From Chromatiales bacterium (GTDB taxonomy: Bacteria > Pseudomonadota > Gammaproteobacteria > Chromatiales > Chromatiaceae), in contig JAKSBX010000283.1 in assembly GCA_022360905.1 (NCBI GenBank), positions 1 to 43,347 of the forward strand: a stretch of 43,347 bases of DNA, in the 5' to 3' direction. The notes beneath the pieces are model-generated. The model saw only the letters and a list, made by a program, of their open reading frames with translations, had not been told where the DNA came from and did not search any database. Position numbers and translations under genes: made by a program. Of the stretch, positions 8,673 to 16,008 are shown in pieces (position 1 is the first letter of the stretch; each line of letters begins with the position of its first letter).

Positions 8673-8730
8673 TTATTGTCAGACTCTCAAAGCGAACAAC
8701 GCCTGTGCCAGGTGCAGGAGGGTATTTTCG

Positions 8731-8922
8731 ATGAATGGTGTTGATCCCTATGCTTATCTGCAGCAGGTATCCACTCAACTCGACTCGTTAACTCAAGCAG
8801 AGCAGATCGAAACGGTTCTGGATGAAGTTGAATATCTGTTCGAGGTGATACCGCCGGAACTTCAGCATCTGGCGGAACCCATCATTGAAGAGTTACGCAG
8901 GCGTTTGGCAGCAAACCGATGA
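8731..8922 (+). CDS. Small hypothetical protein, first gene of a coupled set
   Basis: 63 aa, unrecognised. The ATG at 8731 is chosen over the longer frame from 8665 because AGGAGGG lies 8 nt before it and the longer N-terminus runs into the operator-like region. The sequence is acidic and probably helical (LDSLTQAEQIETVLDEVEYLFEV begins the helix-rich part; the C-terminus EELRRRLAANR is basic). No signal peptide or Cys motif. It overlaps the next gene by 4 nt (ATGA), implying translational coupling and a shared role. Confidence 0.65.
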   Translation: MNGVDPYAYLQQVSTQLDSLTQAEQIETVLDEVEYLFEVIPPELQHLAEPIIEELRRRLAANR

Positions 8923-9803
8923 TCGAGAAAGCGTCGGTCAGCTGTTACGGAATACGCCGTTTGAATCCCTTTTTGGGTGTTCTGCAGATCATCGAACTGG
9001 CTGGCGGGCGGGCATCCACCACCAACGGCAGGGTCTGGCATATCGAGTTGCAGATCGCCCGGCCTGGTGGCTGGGGAAGTCTCAATGCCCATGCGTCGAT
9101 CAACACCTGGCAACTGGTCGGCCTCTGGTCTGAAAAGGAGGGCTTGATCAAGGCTCCGATGGCAACCGACAATCGCCATGACGATCTGTGCAATCAGCTG
9201 ATAAAGCAGATCATGCAGTACCAGCATGAACTACCCTTTCCTTTAACAGACCGGCGGGAGTTGTGGTTACTGGATCAGGCGGAGCGCAAACCCTTGGCCC
9301 TACTGATGTCGATGCGGCCGGGTCCCAGACATAGCAACCATAAGCCCCGCTACTGGCGCGGCTGTCTGGAGCGATCCGGGGTTGGCGGGGAGCACCGCTT
9401 TGCTGAAATCGATCGACTGGAGAGGCTGGTCAGGAAAAGGGCCGGCTTCAATGTCAATCACCTCTGGGTGACCTGGGATGCGGATCGTCTGTATGCCGAG
9501 ACAGACCAGGGTGAGCGGTTGAACCGGGCCCGATTTCCAAGCTTTGGTCTGACAGAAGATTGGCCGGATGAACAGAATCGTGAGCTTGTGCAGCGCTATC
9601 TGGAGTGGATAGCGCCTGCACTGTTGACCCTGCCAACTCTGCAAGAGGAGGAGCGCCGTCGGCTAGAATCCAATTTGGGCCGGCGTGCATCCCGCATCGA
9701 GTACTACTGGCGACTCTATCCGACAATATTGGATCGGGAGAAAATTCTCGCTACCAGGGTGCAGGCCAGATTGGCAACAGATAACAGTGGGATTACACGA
9801 TGA
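8919..9803 (+). CDS. Hypothetical protein, 294 aa
   Basis: Not recognised. It is a soluble-looking protein without signal peptide or membrane helix, rich in Trp, Arg and Leu. An N-terminal beta-rich part (GRVWHIELQIARPGGWG) is followed by a long stretch with acidic and basic helices; the C-terminus (EEERRRLESNLGRRASRIEYYWRLYP) looks helical. No nucleotide-binding loop, Cys cluster or catalytic motif is evident. Start codon ATG overlaps the stop of the upstream gene and its own stop overlaps the VOC gene start, both as ATGA, so it is almost certainly translated. Codon use and GC resemble its neighbours. Confidence 0.65.
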   Translation: MIEKASVSCYGIRRLNPFLGVLQIIELAGGRASTTNGRVWHIELQIARPGGWGSLNAHASINTWQLVGLWSEKEGLIKAPMATDNRHDDLCNQLIKQIMQYQHELPFPLTDRRELWLLDQAERKPLALLMSMRPGPRHSNHKPRYWRGCLERSGVGGEHRFAEIDRLERLVRKRAGFNVNHLWVTWDADRLYAETDQGERLNRARFPSFGLTEDWPDEQNRELVQRYLEWIAPALLTLPTLQEEERRRLESNLGRRASRIEYYWRLYPTILDREKILATRVQARLATDNSGITR

Positions 9804-10243
9804 TTGAGCTTGGTCATGTGGCGTTGTATGTCAAAAATCTGCAGGCTTCAATAAAGTTCTACTCTGCCGCATTGGGCCTGGAAGTTCAGGGTCGGATCTT
9901 TGGCGGCAGAGGGGTCATGTTCAGTGGTGGACGCACCCATCATGAGTTGTTGCTGATCGAGGTGGGAGAGGCGCCCCGTCCGCTACAGGGACGTCGCCGT
10001 GGGCTCTATCACATCGGCTGGAAAGTGGGTAATGATCTGGCCGCACTCAAGCAGGTACTCGATCGACTCAACAAAGCCGGTATACCGGTCAATGGCCTGT
10101 CTGATCACACGATCAGTCAGAGTATCTACCTTGAGGACCCGGATGGAAATGAGATTGAGCTCTATGTGGACGATCCATCCATCGACTGGCAACAGGACAA
10201 AAGCTGGATCGATGATCCGGTAAAACCTCTCGACCTTACTTGA
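9800..10243 (+). CDS. VOC superfamily protein (glyoxalase/dioxygenase fold)
   Basis: 147 aa with the paired beta-alpha-beta-beta-beta modules of the vicinal oxygen chelate fold. The first module opens with GHVALYVKNLQASIKFYSA and the second with GLYHIGWKVGN. Likely metal ligands are H6, a His near HHELLLIEV, the His of YHIGW, and the Glu of LEDPDGNEIELYV, a pattern typical of type I extradiol dioxygenases and glyoxalase-like enzymes. The reaction cannot be deduced. It overlaps the upstream gene by 4 nt and the lipocalin gene by 1 nt (TGATG), so it belongs to the same translationally coupled set. Confidence 0.85.
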   Translation: MIELGHVALYVKNLQASIKFYSAALGLEVQGRIFGGRGVMFSGGRTHHELLLIEVGEAPRPLQGRRRGLYHIGWKVGNDLAALKQVLDRLNKAGIPVNGLSDHTISQSIYLEDPDGNEIELYVDDPSIDWQQDKSWIDDPVKPLDLT

Positions 10244-10791
10244 TGAACAGATCCTTGAAGTTGCTGCTGATGGGTTGTCTGATTGTTCTACTGTCAGGCA
10301 CGTTGATTGGTTGTGCACAGAATCAATCACAGTTGGAAACGGTTTCCAATGTCGAGTTGCAACGTTACCTTGGTAAATGGTACGAAATTGCCAGATTACC
10401 CAATCGATTTCAGAATCATTGTGCCGGTGAGGTAACTGCAGATTACAAGCTGCTTGAGAGTGGTGATATTCAGGTCATCAACCGCTGCAGGGATCAACAG
10501 GGTGAGATGGATGAAGCGAAGGGAATCGGGCGCATTGTGGATACCGGTTCGAACGCAAAATTAGAGGTCAGTTTTGTTTCCCTGTTTGGTTTGAATCTGT
10601 TCTGGGGAGACTACTGGATTTTGGGGCTCGGCGAAAACTACGACTATGCGGTGGTCGGTATGCCGAGCAGACAATACCTGTGGGTACTCTCGCGACAGAC
10701 TGAAATGTCCACAGAAGACTGGCAGGTGGTTCAGATGATCGTACAAGCCTCAGGCTACGATCCGAGCAAACTATTGATAACCAATCAATAG
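10243..10791 (+). CDS. blc: Outer-membrane lipocalin lipoprotein (Blc family)
   Basis: 182 aa. A lipoprotein signal ends in TLIGC (Cys at residue 24), and the next residues AQ do not suggest inner-membrane retention, so the outer membrane is likely. The lipocalin signature GKWYEIARLPNRFQ follows at about residues 45-58, with the later DYAVVG and LWVLSR motifs of bacterial lipocalins. Family members bind lipids, possibly lysophospholipids, and are often stress induced. The ATG at 10243 overlaps the preceding stop by one base; a TTG at 10240 is a less likely start. It is the last gene of the four-gene set. Confidence 0.88.
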   Translation: MNRSLKLLLMGCLIVLLSGTLIGCAQNQSQLETVSNVELQRYLGKWYEIARLPNRFQNHCAGEVTADYKLLESGDIQVINRCRDQQGEMDEAKGIGRIVDTGSNAKLEVSFVSLFGLNLFWGDYWILGLGENYDYAVVGMPSRQYLWVLSRQTEMSTEDWQVVQMIVQASGYDPSKLLITNQ

Positions 10792-11139
10792 ACGACATAG
10801 GGCTCCGATCCGTTTCCAACTATCATCCAGACCGATATTTCATCGATTGACCAGGCCGCTTAATGCCAGGCGAGTCGACCTTTTCCTGCATTTGGCAGAG
10901 CAGTAATTTGTCACAATTTTACAGTGTCAAAGATCACTTCAGTGATTATTTAAACAGCTATTATTTATAGTAACTTACTGAAAAATTCTGGCTTTAAGTT
11001 TGTTTATTCGCCGGTTTCGGTGGAGGAATCCCAAGTTGGTACGGGACTGATAGTCTGCGAAGGTTACCGTTGGTGTGATCGTCTCAGACAGGTTTTATAA
11101 ATCCAATAAGAGTGGATTGCACAACACGGGGGAAGTGAC
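10792..11139. other. 348-bp noncoding region
   Basis: No gene found. The middle (10905-11000) is AT-rich and probably carries the promoter of the small gene at 11140. A short inverted repeat ATCACT-TC-AGTGAT lies at 10933-10946 and could be an operator. The stretch 11005-11085 is more GC-rich and might be an mRNA leader, but I could not match it to a known riboswitch. Confidence 0.45.
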
Positions 11140-11415
11140 ATGTTGAATGATAATGAACTGCTTCCGGGCATGGATGATACCAGGTCGAAACCGAAAGGCT
11201 TCAGACATATGGTCAAACAGGCGTCAGTGCGTGAGCTGGAAGTGATGGCTGTGCGTTTGCGCGATGCCGGTGACGAGAAGGCAGCGGAGTATCTTGAGCG
11301 TCAGGCCGTCGCGCTATTGGACAAGAAGATATGCCGCCGGGTTTTAACCCAAAGCCGCAAGTTGCAGAGTGGGATTGACAGTCAGGAGATACCACTGATT
11401 GAGCGACTGGCCTAG
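11140..11415 (+). CDS. Small hypothetical protein, 91 aa
   Basis: Unrecognised. A strong ribosome-binding site (GGGGGAAG, 5 nt before the ATG) supports translation. The protein is charged and largely helical (SVRELEVMAVRLRDAGDEKAAEYL), with a basic C-terminal third and no signal peptide or membrane segment. Its TAG stop (11413-11415) is part of the dispersed repeat tip CTAGGG at 11412, so the present C-terminus may have been set by insertion of that repeat. Confidence 0.6.
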   Translation: MLNDNELLPGMDDTRSKPKGFRHMVKQASVRELEVMAVRLRDAGDEKAAEYLERQAVALLDKKICRRVLTQSRKLQSGIDSQEIPLIERLA

Positions 11416-11428
11416 GGCTTGTTGACAC
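11412..11428 (+). repeat. Tip of the dispersed repeat (CTAGGGCTTGTTGACAC)
   Basis: Matches the family tip CTAGGGCCTGTTAACAC with two changes. It starts inside the stop codon of the 11140 gene and is directly followed by the decayed nspC fragment. An opposite-facing tip occurs at 13150. Confidence 0.55.
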
Positions 11429-11602
11429 TGTTTGCGCTGCTAATCATCAAAGCAGTTTTTTGGTGATCGTGGTGTTACTCGGTTCATGGCGAATGGTAAC
11501 GACCGCATATTCTCTAAAGAGCACCCGCCTACTCAGTTGTCGTGAGTGACTAAATGTCTAATCCCCATGATGTCACCGGCCAGACGGGGCCGGTGAGCCG
11601 AT
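11429..11602 (-). pseudogene. nspC: Decayed fragment of the nspC 3' end
   Basis: Bases 11431-11600 align with 13201-13424, the 3' end of intact nspC, in the same orientation. Clear blocks are CACCCGCC-(T/C)AC, TAATCCCC followed by ATGATGTCACCGGCCAG, GGCCGG-GAGCCG, GTTCATG-CGAAT and TGCGCT near the stop. About 55 bases are missing in the middle, and single-base indels break the frame. Identity in the better block looks near 75-80% by eye. This is a non-coding remnant of a second or earlier copy of the decarboxylase gene. Confidence 0.75.
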
Positions 11603-11774
11603 TTGGATTCGTATCCACAGCTCATAAGACTAAAGTATATCTTTAGCAGGCCGATGAGTGATAGGAACAGGGATTCGATGGCAAACTCCATGTAACGGCG
11701 CATCGACAAGAAGTATTAATGTATTGGGATTTTTTTTCACTCGTAAAACTGCGTAGCAGTATAACGTGGTAGTA
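11603..11774. other. Noncoding remainder upstream of the HD-GYP gene
   Basis: Similarity to nspC is lost after about 11602. The last 60 bases are AT-rich with a T run at 11730 and should hold the HD-GYP promoter. I see no gene, repeat or clear operator here. Confidence 0.4.
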
Positions 11775-13154
11775 ATGGAAGAGTTAATACAGCAGTATAC
11801 AGATCACGCCAAAAACGGATTTTACTCTGTGCATTTATCAGAGATCTCAAATAAGGGAAACCAGGCCTTCACCACCTCCGATATTCACAATGAAAAAGGT
11901 GTACTCCTGGCGCGCAAGGGCGTCAACATCGACCAGGATGTAAGGCAGCAACTGATCAAACACAAGCTGCTGAAACCTCTGGATAGCCACATAGGTTTGA
12001 AACATCAGGCAGACACCCAAACCCTGATCAATGAATTCAGGCTTCTGATGGATAAATATCCTGATCTGCGTGTGGTGAATGAGGCCCTGAATTATGGAGC
12101 TGAATTCGAAAAACTGCTTCAACTGGAAAGACTGCATCCGCTCATGACTCAAAAACTGACTGTACTTGAGGCGCAGATGCATTCCGAGTTTGAAAAAAGC
12201 ATTTTCGCTGCCTGGTTGTCTACCATGATTGCACGGGAGATGGGGCTGGGTATGGATGAGCGGCGCGATATCCTCGTGGCGGCTCTAATACACGATATAG
12301 GCCTGCTCCATTTAGATCCTGAAATTATCTGCAGCAACAGGAAACTCTCCGCTCAGGAGTGGAGAACTGTGCGTGCTCATGTGATCGTGGGCAAGATCAT
12401 CGCTGACTCTGTGCCGGGCATCTTTCCAGAGGTTCCCCGCGCCATAATAGAACATCATGAGGACTGTTTCGGGGCAGGCTATCCTTTCGCCCTGAATGAG
12501 GATCAGCTCGGGATACCTGGAAAGGTCATCAGCATGACCGACAGTATCCATTCCATTCGGGTTAAATCGTTTAAAAACAGCCAACGAACCCTGGGCGATA
12601 TAACGCCATATCTACAACTTAACCCTACCACCAATGGTCATGAAGTGTATCGGGCAACGATGTCTGTTATCAAAAAGTCCGGCCTGCAACCGGTCAGGCT
12701 GAGGCCTGATGATTGTCCGCAAGATTATGCCAAGAATCTGGGGAAACAGATCGATATCCTGAGAGAGGCAAAGCAAGCTCTTGACGATATTCACGAGAAT
12801 CTCTTGGAGCTCAGCGATAGAATCGACCAGCAAGATGTTAAGCAGCTCTCCGTTATAGCCGCAGTCACCCGTAGAATACGTTCTACCTTACATGAATCCG
12901 GTTTATTGAGTAGTGAAATTGCCCAGTGGTTGCATAAGGAGAGAGATTTATCCGATGTTGATGAGCAGGTCATGGGTGAATTCAATGAGATCGAGTTGCT
13001 GATCAAAGAGCTGACCTGGCAGATCCGTAATACCGTGCGGATGTTTTACAGTTATAGCGATTCAGACACGACTCGTGACACAATGATGCTGGAGCACATT
13101 GAGACATCCATACAATCGATCCAGGATATCTTTAACCGGCTTGGGGGCGGTTAA
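11775..13154 (+). CDS. HD-GYP domain protein (putative c-di-GMP phosphodiesterase)
   Basis: 459 aa. Family members hydrolyse c-di-GMP. The N-terminal region (residues about 1-70) has the segment GVLLARKGVNIDQDVRQQLIKH that often precedes such domains. The HD-GYP core spans about 140-300: HDIG in LIHDIGLLHLDP, then HVIVGKII, then HHEDCFGAGYP with an intact GYP, then MTDSIHSI. The Lys normally following HDIG is Leu, and the MTDSIHSI block departs from the usual ADxFDAL, so activity is uncertain. The C-terminal 150 residues are helical, possibly coiled coil. Start is ATG 11775 or GTG 11766; neither has a good ribosome-binding site. The TAA stop lies inside a repeat tip. Confidence 0.82.
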   Translation: MEELIQQYTDHAKNGFYSVHLSEISNKGNQAFTTSDIHNEKGVLLARKGVNIDQDVRQQLIKHKLLKPLDSHIGLKHQADTQTLINEFRLLMDKYPDLRVVNEALNYGAEFEKLLQLERLHPLMTQKLTVLEAQMHSEFEKSIFAAWLSTMIAREMGLGMDERRDILVAALIHDIGLLHLDPEIICSNRKLSAQEWRTVRAHVIVGKIIADSVPGIFPEVPRAIIEHHEDCFGAGYPFALNEDQLGIPGKVISMTDSIHSIRVKSFKNSQRTLGDITPYLQLNPTTNGHEVYRATMSVIKKSGLQPVRLRPDDCPQDYAKNLGKQIDILREAKQALDDIHENLLELSDRIDQQDVKQLSVIAAVTRRIRSTLHESGLLSSEIAQWLHKERDLSDVDEQVMGEFNEIELLIKELTWQIRNTVRMFYSYSDSDTTRDTMMLEHIETSIQSIQDIFNRLGGG

Positions 13155-13164
13155 CAGGCCCTTG
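13150..13164 (-). repeat. Tip of the dispersed repeat, inverted (GTTAACAGGCCCTTG)
   Basis: Reverse complement of the family tip (C)AAGGGCCTGTTAAC. It overlaps the TAA stop (13152-13154) of the HD-GYP gene and faces the tip at 11412, so the two bracket 1.75 kb containing the nspC fragment and the HD-GYP gene. Confidence 0.55.
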
Positions 13165-13191
13165 TATTGCTGCATTCGGTGACGGCCACTG

Positions 13192-14328
13192 TTATGAGAG
13201 TCTGCGCTCGTAGTCGTCATAGCTGAATTCTTTGATGATCTCGATGTTACCCTGTTCATGACGAATCGCGATGGCCGGATGTGGGACACCGTTAAACTGG
13301 GTGGTTTTCACCATCGTGTAGTGAATCATATCCTCAAAGATCACCCGCCCACCCAGTTGCAGTGGTTGATCAAATGCGTAATCCCCAATGATGTCACCGG
13401 CCAGGCAGGTAGGGCCGGAGAGCCGGTAGGTATAGGGCCGGCTGCCCGCCTCACCGCCGTTGCGTACTTCTGCCCGATAGGGCATCTCCAGTACATCGGG
13501 CATGTGAGCGGTTGCTGAGACATCCAGCAGTGCGATGGAGACACCGCCCCGTTCGATCAGATCCAATACCGAAGCGACCAGCGGGCCCGTATCCCAGGCG
13601 ATGGCCGACCCCGGTTCAAGTACGATATCCAGGTGCGGATGGCGTTGGCAAAACCCTTTCAGTGTTTCGATCAGTCCATCCACGTCGTAACCCTGACGGG
13701 TCATCAGATGGCCACCACCCAGATTGCACCATTTCAGGCTGGGCAGCCAGTGGCCAAACTTCGCCTCCACGGCCTGGATCAGTCTCAAGGTCGCGTCGGC
13801 GCCGGATTCGCATAGGGCGTGTACATGCAGGCCTTCGATGCCGGCTGGGATCTGTTCTGTTGCCTTTTCGGCCGGGATGCCCAGTCTGGATTGACTATGG
13901 CAGGGATTGTAGAGATCGGTTGCCACCTCATCGATGGCGGGATTGACCCGCAAGCCACAGGACTTGCCGGCGGCAACCGCCTGCCCACCAAATCGTTGCC
14001 ATTGGGAGAGGGAGTTGAAACTGATCCGTTCGGCCAGTGGCAGTAGTTCGGGGAACTCGGCTGCGGCGTAGGCTGGGGCATAGAGATGAACATGGCCACC
14101 GAAGTGGGTTTTGGCCAGGCGCGCCTCATTGTAGGAGCTGGCTGAACAGCCCGATAGATACTCTCTCACCATTGGGAAGGCCGACCACATGGCAAAACCC
14201 TTCAGTGCCAGAATGATGCTGCAGCCGGACTGTTGCTGCACTCGATCGATCAGCTGAAGATTCTGCCGCAGTCTTGTTGCTTCCAACAGATAGCAGGGTG
14301 AGGGCAGGGTGTCGAATTCGCTACTCAT
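13192..14328 (-). CDS. nspC: Carboxynorspermidine decarboxylase
   Basis: PLP-dependent decarboxylase of the alanine-racemase fold; it removes CO2 from carboxy(nor)spermidine to give (nor)spermidine. 378 aa, the usual length. The PLP lysine is in ILALKGFAMW (about K43), and LHVHALCESG plus NLGGGHLMTRQGYD are the phosphate- and substrate-binding loops of the family. The catalytic cysteine/aspartate region at the C-terminal side is GPTCLAGDIIGDY. The start overlaps the end of the synthase gene by 8 nt, so the two are co-translated as a polyamine unit. It replaces the SpeD/SpeE route to spermidine, at least in part. Confidence 0.92.
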   Translation of the reverse strand: MSSEFDTLPSPCYLLEATRLRQNLQLIDRVQQQSGCSIILALKGFAMWSAFPMVREYLSGCSASSYNEARLAKTHFGGHVHLYAPAYAAAEFPELLPLAERISFNSLSQWQRFGGQAVAAGKSCGLRVNPAIDEVATDLYNPCHSQSRLGIPAEKATEQIPAGIEGLHVHALCESGADATLRLIQAVEAKFGHWLPSLKWCNLGGGHLMTRQGYDVDGLIETLKGFCQRHPHLDIVLEPGSAIAWDTGPLVASVLDLIERGGVSIALLDVSATAHMPDVLEMPYRAEVRNGGEAGSRPYTYRLSGPTCLAGDIIGDYAFDQPLQLGGRVIFEDMIHYTMVKTTQFNGVPHPAIAIRHEQGNIEIIKEFSYDDYERRLS

Positions 14329-15529
14329 CTACAGGCAGAGCGTCGATATCGATGTCACATGGCTGGTCCTGCCAGGGCAGGCCGTAACGGTTGAGGTCCG
14401 CCATAAAGGGATCCGGATCGTACTGCTCCATATTCCACACACCGGGCTTGCGCCACTTGCCTTCAAGGATCATCTTGGCGCCGATCATCGCCGGTACGCC
14501 GGTGGTATAGGAGACCCCCTGGGCCAGGGTCTCCCGATAGCAGGCCTGATGATCACAGACATTGTAGATATAGCGGCTGACCGGTTGTCCCGCTTTTTCG
14601 CCCTTGATGATGCAACCGATGTTGGTTTTGCCCTTGGTGCGGGGCCCAAGGGTGGCCGGGTCTGGCAGCAGGGCCTTGAGGAACTGTAAGGGTACGATCT
14701 GTTGTCCCTGGAAATCGATCGGTTCGATACTGTCCAGCCCCAGGTTTTGGATCACCTCGAGATGCTTCAGGTAACTCTCGCCGAAGGTCATCCAGAATCG
14801 CATCCGCTGCACCGGAATATGCTTGGTCAGGGACTCCATCTCTTCATGGTAGAGCAGGAACATCTTGCGTGGGCCGATCTCAGGAAAGTCGAACACCCGG
14901 GAGATCTCCATGGGCTTGGTTTCCACCCATTGACCGTTTTCATAGAAACGGCCGTTGGCGGTGACTTCCCGGATATTGATCTCCGGATTGAAATTGGTGG
15001 CGAATGGGTAGCCGTGATCGCCCGCGTTGCAGTCGAGGATATCCACCTGATGTATGCGGTCGAAATGGTGCTTCAATGCGTATGCTGTGAATACGTTGGT
15101 GACCCCGGGATCGAAGCCGGAACCGAGCAGTGCCGTCAACCCCGCCGCCTGGAATCGCTCCTGGTAGGCCCATTGCCATTTGTATTCGAATTTGGCTTCG
15201 TCCGGTGGCTCATAGTTGGCCGTATCCAGGTAGTGCACACCGGTCTCGAGACAGGCATCCATGATGGTCAGGTCCTGATAGGGCAGGGCGACATTGATCA
15301 CCAGTTCGGGCTTAACCCGTTTGATCAGTTCAACCAGTTCAGGCACATGATCTGCATCCACCTGGGCGGTCCGTATGGTTGTGGATTTGATCTCACTGGC
15401 AATCTGATCACACTTGGAGAGGGTTCGGCTGGCAAGCCAGATTTCAGTGAAAACCTCGGGTACCTGGGCACACTTATGGGTCACGACTCTGCCGACACCA
15501 CCGGCACCGATTATCAACACTCGACTCAT
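14321..15529 (-). CDS. Carboxynorspermidine synthase (saccharopine dehydrogenase family)
   Basis: 402 aa. The NADPH-dependent enzyme joins aspartate semialdehyde and a diamine (putrescine or diaminopropane) to form carboxyspermidine or carboxynorspermidine. The Rossmann motif VLIIGAGGVGRVVTHKC is at the N-terminus. VINVALPYQDLTIMDACLE and HYLDTANYEPPDE are typical of the saccharopine dehydrogenase family, and GSGFDPGVTNVF is characteristic of this subfamily. It lies directly upstream of nspC with an 8-nt overlap. Without that neighbour it could be called a lysine-pathway saccharopine dehydrogenase; the pairing makes the polyamine role much more likely. Confidence 0.9.
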   Translation of the reverse strand: MSRVLIIGAGGVGRVVTHKCAQVPEVFTEIWLASRTLSKCDQIASEIKSTTIRTAQVDADHVPELVELIKRVKPELVINVALPYQDLTIMDACLETGVHYLDTANYEPPDEAKFEYKWQWAYQERFQAAGLTALLGSGFDPGVTNVFTAYALKHHFDRIHQVDILDCNAGDHGYPFATNFNPEINIREVTANGRFYENGQWVETKPMEISRVFDFPEIGPRKMFLLYHEEMESLTKHIPVQRMRFWMTFGESYLKHLEVIQNLGLDSIEPIDFQGQQIVPLQFLKALLPDPATLGPRTKGKTNIGCIIKGEKAGQPVSRYIYNVCDHQACYRETLAQGVSYTTGVPAMIGAKMILEGKWRKPGVWNMEQYDPDPFMADLNRYGLPWQDQPCDIDIDALPVDE

Positions 15530-15650
15530 GATTCAACTTCTCGGATAGATTAGGAATATGCGCGGATTTTAGTCCTAGCTTATGGGTTTTGTCTTGTGCT
15601 TTTTTTCGGCCTGCAGAGTTTAAGAAAAAATAGAATTATCTGAATATTTC

Positions 15651-15976
15651 ATTGGCCGCGAATGGACGCCGATCACCGCCAATGGCCGTAAAAAATCGCA
15701 GATGATCACTGCTATTCCATTACCTTTGATCGATGGGATACTGATGGGGTAAGTTGAATTGCTTTCTCTAGCCTGTCGACGAGTTTTTTGGCATGAATAG
15801 AGATTGCCAAACAGAAGAAGAAGTTTGAAATCACCTAGGCACTTCATTGTGTTTGATCAAAGCGACTTTGGTGGGGCATGGCCCCACCCTACACCATGAA
15901 ATCAATGGTAGGGTGGGGCCATGCCCCACCAAATAGGGTGTGAGAAAGCAAGGATTGGCGTCTATTCGCGGCTTAA
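15651..15976. mobile_element. MITE-like element with GCCGCGAAT-type inverted ends
   Basis: The left end GGCCGCGAATGGACGCCGAT (15653) and the right end, which reads AGCCGCGAATAGACGCCAAT on the other strand (ending near 15974), match at 17 of 20 positions in inverted orientation. The 320-bp interior has no transposase frame. Similar GCCGCGAAT repeats are common in proteobacterial genomes. Probably non-autonomous; mobility today is unknown. Confidence 0.55.
15867..15933. repeat. Long perfect hairpin with 26-bp arms
   Basis: The arms at 15867-15892 and 15908-15933 are perfect reverse complements, with a 15-base loop. Each arm contains TGGTGGGGCATGGCCCCACC, itself nearly palindromic. GTAGGGTGGGG...CCCCACC repeats of this kind are dispersed in many bacterial genomes. 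It is nested in the element at 15651-15976. Confidence 0.85.
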
Positions 15977-16008
15977 GTCAAAGGCTCCGTACCTACGTGG
16001 ACAGAAAA

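Larger units (their letters stand above)
15530..16008. other. 479-bp noncoding region filled by repeat elements
   Basis: Upstream region of the synthase gene and downstream region of lptG. Nearly all of it from 15651 to 15976 is a repeat element with a nested long hairpin, described separately. The 75-aa frame at 15620-15847 is a translation of the repeat and is not supported. Confidence 0.6.

Noticed and set aside
11000..11139. Possible c-di-GMP or other riboswitch ahead of the 11140 gene
   Set aside because: No match to the conserved core of a known class could be made by eye; left as an unassigned leader.
11412..13164. A composite transposon carrying the HD-GYP gene
   Set aside because: The two facing tips are suggestive, but they match imperfectly, no transposase is present and no target duplication was found.
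15620..15847. 75-codon minus-strand frame
   Set aside because: Lies in a repeat element; such translations recur as spurious hypothetical proteins, and there is no ribosome-binding site.
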